Assembly: GCF_007859325.1 (NCBI RefSeq)
Contig: NZ_VOHK01000007.1
Span: 62,001-126,000, forward strand
Reading direction: 5' to 3'
Source: Luteimonas marina
GTDB taxonomy: Bacteria; Pseudomonadota; Gammaproteobacteria; Xanthomonadales; Xanthomonadaceae
Length of the DNA: 64,000 bases
In this document: positions 9,543-16,272 of the stretch, in pieces
Layout: each line of letters opens with the position of its first letter
Numbering within the stretch: the stretch's first letter is position 1
The notes under the pieces: model-generated
Told to the model about the DNA's origin: nothing
Seen by the model: the letters and a program-made list of their open reading frames with translations, nothing else
The model's database searches: none
Program-made: the position numbers and the translations under genes

Positions 9543-10190
9543 TCAGTTCACGCATTCCGGCACGCTCACCATGTTCATCGTGCCGCCGAACAGGTTGGGC
9601 GTGAGCTTGAGACGGTAGACGACCTCGCGGCAGCCGCCTTCGCCGGGTTCGCCGGCGGCGGATTCGGGGCGTTCGGGGACATGGCGCAGCCGGTACTGGA
9701 ACTGGAAGCGGGTGCCTGCGGGAAAGCCGCCGGTCGTGTCCCCGGGGGTCTCGATCTCCACGAGCAGGCGTAGGTCGTTGCCCTGCCAGGTGCCGTCGAA
9801 GCGCATCGGCTGCCCGCCGAAGCGGCCTTCGCCGCGCACGCGACCGTCGCCGAGGATCGCCAGTTCGAAGTCGTCCGAACGTCCCTGCCAGCCGTCACCC
9901 GAACGCGTGAGCGGGGCGAGGAAGCTGGCGTCGCCGTCGCGCTCCAGGCGGCCGTCGAGGATCAGCTGCGCCGCGTCCTTGCCGGTGGATTCGAGCACCG
10001 CCGTGGCCGAGCCGTGGCGTGAGGTCGCGCGGACCCCGGAGCCCTTCGGCGGCACGACCCGCGCCGACACCACGCCTTCGTAGACCTTGTCGACCGGCAC
10101 CGCCGCGTCGGCGGCAATCGTGGCGCCGGCCAGCGCGATCGCCGCCGCCGCGGCGAGGGCCGGAAACCGCCTGCGCGTCCCCTCAGCCAC
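9543..10190 (-). CDS. exported protein of unknown function downstream of sctT
   Basis: About 215 residues. I favour the GTG at 10188-10190, which overlaps the end of sctT by 8 bases and gives a clean signal peptide (RRRFPALAAAAAIALAGA, then ADA). The mature part is a beta-rich domain with repeated GR, DG and GxW patterns (for example RFGGQPMRFDGTWQGNDLRL) and two cysteines near the C-terminus. It matches no family I recognise. Its overlap with sctT suggests it belongs to the secretion operon, possibly as a periplasmic accessory factor. It occupies the position where sctU is found in many T3SS operons, but it is not related to SctU. Confidence 0.6.
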   Translation of the reverse strand: MAEGTRRRFPALAAAAAIALAGATIAADAAVPVDKVYEGVVSARVVPPKGSGVRATSRHGSATAVLESTGKDAAQLILDGRLERDGDASFLAPLTRSGDGWQGRSDDFELAILGDGRVRGEGRFGGQPMRFDGTWQGNDLRLLVEIETPGDTTGGFPAGTRFQFQYRLRHVPERPESAAGEPGEGGCREVVYRLKLTPNLFGGTMNMVSVPECVN

Positions 10191-10971
10191 CGAAGGTCCT
10201 CCGCAGCAGCTCCACCAGCCCCTCGCTGTCATGCAGCCGCCGCACCAGCACCTCGACGTAGACCCCGAGCAGCAGCAGGATGATCCCGGTCGCCGCCCAG
10301 GCCTTGAGCGGCAGCGTCAGCGCGAACACGTTGAGCTGCGGCGCGTAGCGGTTCACCAGGCCGAAGGAGAGGTCGACGATCAGCAGGATCACCATCACCG
10401 GCGCGGCCAGCACCAGCATCGTGGTCATGAAATAGCTGAAGTGGCCGACGAACAGGTTCATGCCCGAACTCGGCAGGTCCGGGAAGAACGAGGTCGGCGG
10501 CCAGATCGCGTAGCTGCCCATCAGCAGGTCGAGGAAGATCAGGAAGGCGCCGCTGGCCATGAACACCCAGGCCGCGAACTGCGACAGGAACTCGCTGTGC
10601 AACGAGGTCTGGTGGCCCTGGATCGGGTCGAAGATCGTGGCCATGCTCATGCCGACCTGGGTGTCGATGACGTTGCCGGCCGCGGCGATCGCCCAGAACA
10701 CGATGCCGAAGCAGAAGCCGATGGCGATGCCGATGAACAGCTCCTTCACCACCAGCGCCGGCCACGAAAGCGTGCTCATCGTGCCCGGCGGCGCGGTGGT
10801 GACCACGATCGGCAGCGCCACGATCGCCAGGCTGACCAGGAAGCTGTTGCGCACCATCGCCGGCATGTTCTGCGGGCTGATCAGCGGCAGCATGATGAAG
10901 GCGCCGACGATCCGCGGCAGCGTCAGTCCCAGCGCCAGCAGCGCGGTCTCGGCCGAGGCGAAGATTTCCAT
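10183..10971 (-). CDS. sctT: type III export apparatus protein SctT
   Basis: A 262-residue polytopic membrane protein of the SctT/FliR family, which seals the export gate with SctR and SctS. The start at 10969-10971 overlaps the sctS stop (ATGA). Family features include the N-terminal MEIFASAETALLALGL, the region SMATIFDPIQGHQTSLHSEF and the six or so membrane segments expected. Usual length is about 260-275. The next gene of a canonical operon, sctU, is not found. Confidence 0.93.
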   Translation of the reverse strand: MEIFASAETALLALGLTLPRIVGAFIMLPLISPQNMPAMVRNSFLVSLAIVALPIVVTTAPPGTMSTLSWPALVVKELFIGIAIGFCFGIVFWAIAAAGNVIDTQVGMSMATIFDPIQGHQTSLHSEFLSQFAAWVFMASGAFLIFLDLLMGSYAIWPPTSFFPDLPSSGMNLFVGHFSYFMTTMLVLAAPVMVILLIVDLSFGLVNRYAPQLNVFALTLPLKAWAATGIILLLLGVYVEVLVRRLHDSEGLVELLRRTFGG

Positions 10972-11237
10972 CAGCGGCGGATAAGTCCGGGGAACTCGAG
11001 GAAGATCCGGTTCGAATACGTGTACAGCGTGCCGCCGATCAGCGCGCCGGTGACGAACAGCGCCAGCACGATCGCGACGAACTTCAGCGCGTAGGCGAAG
11101 GTCTGCTCCTGGATCTGGGTCGCGGCCTGCAGGAACGCGACGACCAGGCCGACGATCGCCGCCGCCGCGATCGGCGGGCCGGACAGGATCAGCACCAGCC
11201 ACAGGGCCTGCTTGGTCAGTTCGAGGACTTCACCCAC
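10971..11237 (-). CDS. sctS: type III export apparatus protein SctS
   Basis: An 88-residue protein with two membrane hairpins of the SctS/FliQ family. The GTG start was chosen because GGAGG lies about 6 bases upstream and because the length then equals the family norm; a longer frame to 11312 runs into repeat DNA. The conserved ATQIQEQT segment of FliQ-type proteins is present (LQAATQIQEQTFAYALKF). It overlaps sctT by the ATGA motif. A repeat-filled gap of about 240 bases separates it from sctR. Confidence 0.93.
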   Translation of the reverse strand: MGEVLELTKQALWLVLILSGPPIAAAAIVGLVVAFLQAATQIQEQTFAYALKFVAIVLALFVTGALIGGTLYTYSNRIFLEFPGLIRR

Positions 11238-11306
11238 GGTCGCCTCCGTTGCTCCGGCCCGCGTTGTTCCTCGCCTCGATTCCGTAGACCCCCAATGCCC
11301 GAGTGT

Positions 11307-11408
11307 CGTCATTCCGGCGAAAGCCGGAATCCATCTTGCCGTTGCCCGTGCCCTGCGGAAGCCTTGAAGACAAAGGCAACATGGATCCCGGCTTTCGCCG
11401 GGATGACG
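11307..11408. repeat. palindromic repeat, family B, inside the sct operon
   Basis: Arms CGTCATTCCGGCGAAAGCCG and CGGCTTTCGCCGGGATGACG enclose a loop of about 60 bases that itself has CCTTGAAGACAAAGGCAAC-type pairing. It lies between sctR and sctS, genes that are normally adjacent or overlapping. The remainder of the gap (11409-11478) shows no gene. Confidence 0.9.
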
Positions 11409-11478
11409 GGGCTTGGGATGACGGGGATGAAGCGCGTCGTCCGTTGGAATTTCGGTAAACGATCAAGGCAGAAAATCC

Positions 11479-12501
11479 CTATGCCGTATAGGTCAGCACC
11501 AGCCCGTGCACCAGCTTCGCCCAGCCGTCGATCAGCACGAACAGCAGCAGCTTGAACGGCAGCGACACCGTGGTCGGCGACATCATCATCATGCCCAGCG
11601 CCAGCAGGATGTTGGCCACCACCAGGTCGATGATCAGGAACGGCAGGAAGATCAGGAAGCCGATCTGGAACGCGGCGGTGAGCTCGCTCACGGTGAACGC
11701 CGGGATCACCACGATGAAGTCGTCGACCGTCAGCGAGTCGCGGCGCTCGGGCGGCAGCAGGCTCTGTGCGCTGCGCAGGAAGAAGCCGCGCTCGGCGTCG
11801 TGCGAGTGCTGGATCAGGAAGGTGCGCAGCGGTTCCTTGCCGGCCTCGAACATCGCCAGCAGCTGCGCGCCGTCGCTGCCGCCGGCCGCCGGCCGCGACG
11901 ATGCCGGCGCCGGCGCAACGATGACCGCCGCCGTTTCGCCGGCGGACGGCGCGCCTGTGTCCGCGGGCGCGTCGCCGGTGACGACGTTGCCGAACAGCGG
12001 TCCGGGTCCGGAGGCGGCGTCGTCGCTGCGCGCGACCCGGGCTTCCGCCTCGGCCTGCAGCGCGTCCGCGGCGGCGGGGCTGGCGGGCGGCGGGTCGTCC
12101 GTGGCCGGTGGCGCGCCCGCGCCGGCGGCCTGCGCCTGCTGCGCCTGCGCGCGTTCGGCGGCGCGCTCGGCCTGCACCCGCGCGCGCGCGGCCTGCGCGC
12201 GTTCGCGCGCATCCACCTGCGCCTGCACCGAGGCAGGCACCGGCTTGCCCTGCTGGTGCGCGGTGACCGCGTCGTAGGTGTCGAGGATCACCGGGTACAT
12301 CACGTAGATCGACAGCACGATCGCCAGGCCGTTGATGACCACGTTCGGCGGCACCTGCTGCAGCCCCAGTGCGTTGCGCAGCAGGCTGAGCACGACCACG
12401 ATCTTGGTGAACGAGGTCACCATGACCGCGACGAACGGCGCCAGCGCCAGCGCGACGATGACGACGAGGACGAGGGCGGGGGAGTAGCTGCTCAGATCCA
12501 T
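11479..12501 (-). CDS. sctR: type III export apparatus protein SctR with a large periplasmic insertion
   Basis: A 340-residue member of the SctR/FliP family, in which non-flagellar proteins are normally about 215-220 residues. The start at 12499-12501 has AGGAG 7 bases upstream. The N-terminal part (FVAVMVTSFTKIVVVLSLLR) and the C-terminal part (IPAFTVSELTAAFQIGFLIF, MMMMSPTTVSLPFK) are textbook SctR. Between them, at about residues 90-215, lies an extra segment rich in Ala, Arg, Gln, Pro and Asp (AAERAQAQQAQAAGAG and so on) in the position of the periplasmic loop. The frame is unbroken and codon use matches the flanks. The protein should form the export pore with SctS and SctT. Confidence 0.93.
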   Translation of the reverse strand: MDLSSYSPALVLVVIVALALAPFVAVMVTSFTKIVVVLSLLRNALGLQQVPPNVVINGLAIVLSIYVMYPVILDTYDAVTAHQQGKPVPASVQAQVDARERAQAARARVQAERAAERAQAQQAQAAGAGAPPATDDPPPASPAAADALQAEAEARVARSDDAASGPGPLFGNVVTGDAPADTGAPSAGETAAVIVAPAPASSRPAAGGSDGAQLLAMFEAGKEPLRTFLIQHSHDAERGFFLRSAQSLLPPERRDSLTVDDFIVVIPAFTVSELTAAFQIGFLIFLPFLIIDLVVANILLALGMMMMSPTTVSLPFKLLLFVLIDGWAKLVHGLVLTYTA

Positions 12502-12538
12502 GGACGCTCCTGGCCGGTCTCTCAAAAGCTCTTGGCTT

Positions 12539-12622
12539 CGTCATTCCCGCGCAAGCGGGAATCCATGGACGTCAGCCCATTGAAAGCAAAGTCCATGGAT
12601 CCCCGCTTTCGCGGGGATGACG
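12539..12622. repeat. palindromic repeat, family B, inside the sct operon
   Basis: Arms CGTCATTCCCGCGCAAGCGG and CCGCTTTCGCGGGGATGACG lie in the 160-base gap between sctQ and sctR. It is the second family B copy inside the same transcription unit. The rest of the gap holds only the sctR ribosome binding site. Confidence 0.9.
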
Positions 12623-12661
12623 ATGGAAGGTTTCTTTCGGGACACCACGCCCGGGCGCCGC

Positions 12662-12946
12662 TCAGTTCCACCACAGCAGGCGCACGCCGAGGGTGTCGCC
12701 CACGGCGACCACCTCGCCCTGGCCCACGGCCTGGCCGTTGGCGCGGATCGTCACGTTCGCCCCTTCCAGCGGCGCGGCCAGCGGGAACACGTAGCCCGGC
12801 TGCAGCGACGACAGCTCGCCCACGCGCAGCTCGCTGCGGCCGAGTTCGAAGCTGATCTCGACCGGCAGCTGGCGCGCCAGCGCGTCGGCATCGGCGGGGG
12901 AGGCTGCGCCACCGGCATCATCGGCGTCGCGGGTGTTGTCGTTCAT
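12662..12946 (-). CDS. probable internal translation product SctQ-C (SpoA domain)
   Basis: An in-frame ATG at 12944-12946 inside sctQ is preceded by AGGAG with a 9-base spacer. Translation from it would give a 94-residue protein that is almost exactly the C-terminal SpoA domain (MNDNTRDADD to the end). In Yersinia YscQ, Salmonella SpaO and Shigella Spa33 the same arrangement yields a short SctQ-C that assembles with full-length SctQ. Production here is inferred from the ribosome binding site and domain boundary only. Confidence 0.55.
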   Translation of the reverse strand: MNDNTRDADDAGGAASPADADALARQLPVEISFELGRSELRVGELSSLQPGYVFPLAAPLEGANVTIRANGQAVGQGEVVAVGDTLGVRLLWWN

Positions 12947-13795
12947 GGGGGAGGGCTCCTGCACAACGGTCTGAAGATGTCTCGGCGCGCCACCGACCTG
13001 CCAGCCGCCGGCGACGGGTGCCAGCGGCCAGGCGAGGCGGCCGGCCACCGCTTCGGCCTGCGGCGGCTGGCTGCGGCGGCCGGCGACGAGCACGTCGCCC
13101 GGCTGCAGCGACGAGAACTCGGCGAACGGCAGCGGCGCGATGCGCCACTGCAGCGAAACGGGCACGCCGAGATCGCGCCAGCGGCCCAGCGGCTGCGGCG
13201 CATCGTCGTAGGGCGGGTCGGCGCGTTCGAGCAGGCGTTCGGTCCATGTCGCGGGCACGCGCAATGCGCCCTGCAGCGACGGCATGCGCGACGCGCTGCC
13301 CTCGGCCGGCTCCTCGTCGACGATGAAATCCAGCCACAGCTGCGCGTCCGCGTCCGCCGGCGCCTCGCCCGGTTCCGCCAGCGGCGTGAGCACGACGCCG
13401 AACGCCTCGCTCAGCCGCATCAGCTGCGCCTCGTGCGCGAGGCTCCAGGCGAGCACGCGCGAGCGGCCCTGATAGTCGCTCCAGTGCGGGCCGCCGGCCT
13501 GCGGCGCGGCCTGCAGGCTCAGGCCGACGCGGCTGCCCTCGGCCTCGAGTTCGAAGGTCTGCGCGGCGGGCGCGGGCTTGCCGGGCATGAACTGCAGCAG
13601 GCCGTTGTCGCGCAGGGTCCAGCCCTGCGACGCGGAGAAGAAGCCGCGCAGGGCCGCGGCCTGCGTCGTCGACAGCATCGGCACCCGCCCGCGCAGCGGA
13701 TGCGCCTCGCGTACCGGCGGAGGCGTCGCGGCCTTGCGCGGCGCGGCGCGCGCAGGCGACTTGCGCGCGGGTTTCTGCTTCGCGGGATCAGCCAT
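12662..13795 (-). CDS. sctQ: type III sorting platform (C-ring) protein SctQ
   Basis: A 377-residue cytoplasmic protein. The C-terminal 75 residues form a SpoA (surface presentation of antigens) domain: LPVEISFELGRSELRVGELS then GQGEVVAVGDTLGVRLLWW. A second, weaker SpoA-like unit lies at about 205-245 (LGVPVSLQWRIAPLPFAEFS). The N-terminus is basic and Ala/Pro-rich. The ATG at 13793-13795 overlaps the end of the response regulator gene by 8 bases. SctQ, with SctK and SctL, forms the cytoplasmic platform that loads substrates on the SctN ATPase. An internal start is annotated separately. Confidence 0.88.
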   Translation of the reverse strand: MADPAKQKPARKSPARAAPRKAATPPPVREAHPLRGRVPMLSTTQAAALRGFFSASQGWTLRDNGLLQFMPGKPAPAAQTFELEAEGSRVGLSLQAAPQAGGPHWSDYQGRSRVLAWSLAHEAQLMRLSEAFGVVLTPLAEPGEAPADADAQLWLDFIVDEEPAEGSASRMPSLQGALRVPATWTERLLERADPPYDDAPQPLGRWRDLGVPVSLQWRIAPLPFAEFSSLQPGDVLVAGRRSQPPQAEAVAGRLAWPLAPVAGGWQVGGAPRHLQTVVQEPSPMNDNTRDADDAGGAASPADADALARQLPVEISFELGRSELRVGELSSLQPGYVFPLAAPLEGANVTIRANGQAVGQGEVVAVGDTLGVRLLWWN

Positions 13796-14387
13796 GTCCG
13801 AGCGCCACCTTCATCAGTTCGGGCAGCGAACGCACGCCCAGTTTCGACATCATGTTCGCCCGGTGCAGTTCCACGGTCTTGATGCTGATGCCGAGGATGT
13901 CGGCGATGATCTTGTTGGGCTTGCTGGCGACGACGAGGTCGAGCACCTGGCGCTCGCGCGGGCTCAGTTTGCCCAGCGCCTCGTTGCGCACCGGCGCATG
14001 CTCGCGCCGGCTGGCGATCGCGGCCTCGATGGCGTGGGTCAGCGCCTCGTCGGTGAAGGGCTTCTCGAGGAAGTTGGCCGCGCCCTTGCGCATCGCCTCG
14101 ACCGCCAGCGGCACGTCGCCGTGTGCGGTGACGAACACCAGCGGCAGGCGGATGCCGCGGCGGATCAGTTCTTCCTGCAGCTGCAGCCCGCTCATCTGCG
14201 GCATGCGGATGTCCGAGACCAGGCATTCCTCGTGCGCGCCGTGGCGTTCGCCGTCGTAGGCGGCCAGGAAGGCGGCGCCCGAGGCGTACGGGCGCGGCTC
14301 GAAGCCCGCCGTCTCCAGCAGCCACGCGGTCGATTCGCGGAAGCCGTCGTTGTCGTCGACCAGGTAGACGACGCGTGCGGATGCCAT
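13788..14387 (-). CDS. FixJ/NarL-type response regulator leading the sct operon
   Basis: A 199-residue two-domain regulator. The receiver domain (1-125) has the acidic pair (DDN, near residue 11), the phosphoacceptor Asp in SDIRMP near residue 58 and the conserved Lys in EKPF. The output domain is a LuxR-type helix-turn-helix (LSPRERQVLDLVVASKPNKI, then IKTVELHRANMMSKL). It lies 3 bases after the histidine kinase gene and overlaps sctQ, so the two-component pair is expressed with the secretion operon. It is a good candidate for the regulator that recognises the shared palindromes upstream of other T3SS units. Confidence 0.92.
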   Translation of the reverse strand: MASARVVYLVDDNDGFRESTAWLLETAGFEPRPYASGAAFLAAYDGERHGAHEECLVSDIRMPQMSGLQLQEELIRRGIRLPLVFVTAHGDVPLAVEAMRKGAANFLEKPFTDEALTHAIEAAIASRREHAPVRNEALGKLSPRERQVLDLVVASKPNKIIADILGISIKTVELHRANMMSKLGVRSLPELMKVALGHG

Positions 14388-14390
14388 TCC

Positions 14391-15473
14391 CTAGATCCTC
14401 CCTTCCGCCTTCGGCAGCGTGAACGCGAACACGCTGCCGCCGCCGGGCCTGGGTTCGAAGAACAATCGTCCTTCATGGTATTCGATGATCGAACGGCAGA
14501 TGGCGAGGCCGATGCCGAGACCGTCGCTCTTGGTGGTGAAGAACGGCGAGAACAGCTGCTCGCTGTCGGCCGCGCTCAGGCCGCCGCCGCGGTCGAGCAC
14601 GCGCACCTCGACCTCGTCGTCGAGGTTGACGCGGCCCTCGATGCGCAGTTCGCGCTGCGCCGACGGCACTTCGCGCATCGCCTCGATCGCGTTCTTCACC
14701 AGGTTCAGCAGCACCTGCTCGACCATCACCCGGTCGGCGTAGACCGCGGGCAGGGTGCCGGCCAGGGCGAGGTCGATGCGCAACTGCTGGCGCTCGGCCT
14801 CCAGCCGCAGCAGTTCGAGCACGGTGCCGGCGATGACGGCGACGTCGTGCGCGTCGCGCCGCGGCTCGCGCGCGCGCACGAATTCGCGCACGCGCGCGAT
14901 CACCGCGCTGGCGTGCTCGGCCTGGGTGCGCGCGGCGACGAGCGCGCGTTCGACCTGCGCCGGCCCGCCGGCCTGGCCGACCAGGCGCAGGCTGCCGTTG
15001 AGGTAGTTCACGATCGCGGCCAGCGGCTGGTTCATCTCGTGCGCGAGGGTGGCGGCCATCTCGCCGACCGACATCAGCCGCGAGGTGAACAGCAGCTTCT
15101 CCTGCTGGTGCTTGTGCGTGTCCAGCGCTTCGAGGCGCTCGCTGATGTCGACCGCTGTCAGCAGGTCGAATTCGCCCTTGTCCAGTGCCAGCGTGCGCCA
15201 GTGCAGCGCGTACCAGTGGCCGCTGTGCGGCGCCTTGGCCTCGGCGCCATCGTCGTCGCCGGCCACGCCGAGCGCGGACAACAGCTGCGCGCGATCGCGA
15301 TAGCCGGGCAGTGCGGAAAATGCTTCGTCGAAGCGATCGTTGCCCGCGACCAGCGCGCCGTTGGCGCGCGAGAAGGCGGCGCAGGCGAAGGGAATGGCGT
15401 CGAGGATCGCGCCGAGCGTCGTCGAGGCCGCGTCCGCGGCGCTCCGGCGGCGGGCGGCGGACGGCGACGTCAC
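14391..15473 (-). CDS. PAS-type sensor histidine kinase (FixL-like)
   Basis: A 360-residue kinase with no membrane segment, so it senses a cytoplasmic cue. An N-terminal PAS-like domain spans about residues 18-115. The phosphoacceptor box is LAHEMNQPLAAI near residue 145. The ATPase domain shows the N box (NLVKNAIEAM), the G1 box (DRGGGLS) and the G2 box (GLGIGLAICRSIIEYHEG). The HEMNQP form is typical of FixL-type kinases. It starts with GTG and is the first gene of the minus-strand block, followed at once by its regulator. There is no haem-binding motif I can point to, so the signal is unknown. Confidence 0.9.
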   Translation of the reverse strand: MTSPSAARRRSAADAASTTLGAILDAIPFACAAFSRANGALVAGNDRFDEAFSALPGYRDRAQLLSALGVAGDDDGAEAKAPHSGHWYALHWRTLALDKGEFDLLTAVDISERLEALDTHKHQQEKLLFTSRLMSVGEMAATLAHEMNQPLAAIVNYLNGSLRLVGQAGGPAQVERALVAARTQAEHASAVIARVREFVRAREPRRDAHDVAVIAGTVLELLRLEAERQQLRIDLALAGTLPAVYADRVMVEQVLLNLVKNAIEAMREVPSAQRELRIEGRVNLDDEVEVRVLDRGGGLSAADSEQLFSPFFTTKSDGLGIGLAICRSIIEYHEGRLFFEPRPGGGSVFAFTLPKAEGRI

Positions 15474-15599
15474 GCGGTCGATCCCTTGCCCGCGACGCGC
15501 CCGCGGGCCGCGGGCCGCTTGTCGCGCGCCGCCGGCCTGCTACGGTAGTCGCCCGCGACGCCGCGCGCGTCGTCCCCACGTGCCGTGCGAAGACCCCCG

Positions 15600-16061
15600 A
15601 TGATGCCGAGCCAACGCCACGCCCTGCTATCGTCCCTGCCCTTGTCCGTGCTGCTGCCCGCGTCCGCGGCGGCCACCGGCGCCGCGCCCGCCGCGCCCGC
15701 CGCGACGGCGGCGACAGGCCCGTCGTACGTCTGGGAACTGCTGGCGATCCTGTTGCCCCTGGCCTTCATCATCGTCTGCCTGCTCGTCCTGTTGCGTCTG
15801 CTGCGGCGGCGCTTCGGCCTCGCTGGCCCGGATGCGCCGCTGTCCGTGGTCCAGGTGCTGCCGGTGGGTCCGCGCGAGCGCATCGTGGTGGTGCGTTCGC
15901 GCGCCGGCCGCGCGTTCGCCATCGGTGTCGGCGCCGGCGCGGTGACGCTCATCTCCACGCTCGACAGCGACGACCTCGGGCCGCTCGACGCACCCGCGCA
16001 AGCGCAGGACAACGGTGGCCTGATGGCGCTATTACAGCGAGGCAAGGTTAAACGACCGTGA
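15600..16061 (+). CDS. FliO-like membrane protein at the head of the sctV block
   Basis: A 153-residue protein. It has a signal-like N-terminus, then an Ala/Pro linker and a strong membrane segment at about 45-68 (LLAILLPLAFIIVCLLVLLR). A compact beta domain follows (SVVQVLPVGPRERIVVVRSR, then AFAIGVGAGAVTLISTL). This layout and the LGPRxxxVVVR...GVxxxxVxLIxxL pattern match FliO, the assembly factor for FliP (SctR) in flagella. Non-flagellar systems normally lack FliO. The start is the first of two adjacent ATGs. It is divergent from the histidine kinase gene and upstream of sctV. Confidence 0.6.
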   Translation: MMPSQRHALLSSLPLSVLLPASAAATGAAPAAPAATAATGPSYVWELLAILLPLAFIIVCLLVLLRLLRRRFGLAGPDAPLSVVQVLPVGPRERIVVVRSRAGRAFAIGVGAGAVTLISTLDSDDLGPLDAPAQAQDNGGLMALLQRGKVKRP

Positions 16062-16272
16062 TGCGCGGTGTGGGAGCGGTCACATTGTGGTGATGTAACG
16101 GAATGAAACCACGCGTTGACGCACGCATAACATCGCGTCGATATATGTTCGCTCCTTGGCGATGCGCGGCAGATCGATCTCCGGGCCCGGAATCACGTGA
16201 CGGCCCGCACAGATCGAGACGCGAGCCGGGCATGTCGAGCGCAATGCGGTTCCTTTCCCCCACGAGCCACGG
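16062..16272 (+). promoter_or_regulatory. intergenic region upstream of sctV, tentative promoter
   Basis: A 211-base gap that is less GC-rich than its surroundings. It contains TTGACG at 16116-16121 and an AT-rich GATATATG at 16140-16147, spaced 18-20 bases apart. That would be a poor but possible sigma70 promoter for sctV and downstream genes. I see no hairpin repeat and no CCCTAGGG palindrome here. Confidence 0.3.

Noticed and set aside
9543..10190. SctU in the gene after sctT
   Set aside because: The product has a cleavable signal and no four-helix membrane domain, and there is no NPTH autocleavage motif.
16148..16172. Possible HrpX-type PIP box (TTCGC-N15-TTCGC) before sctV
   Set aside because: Only one TTCGC half is present; the second half at the required distance is missing.
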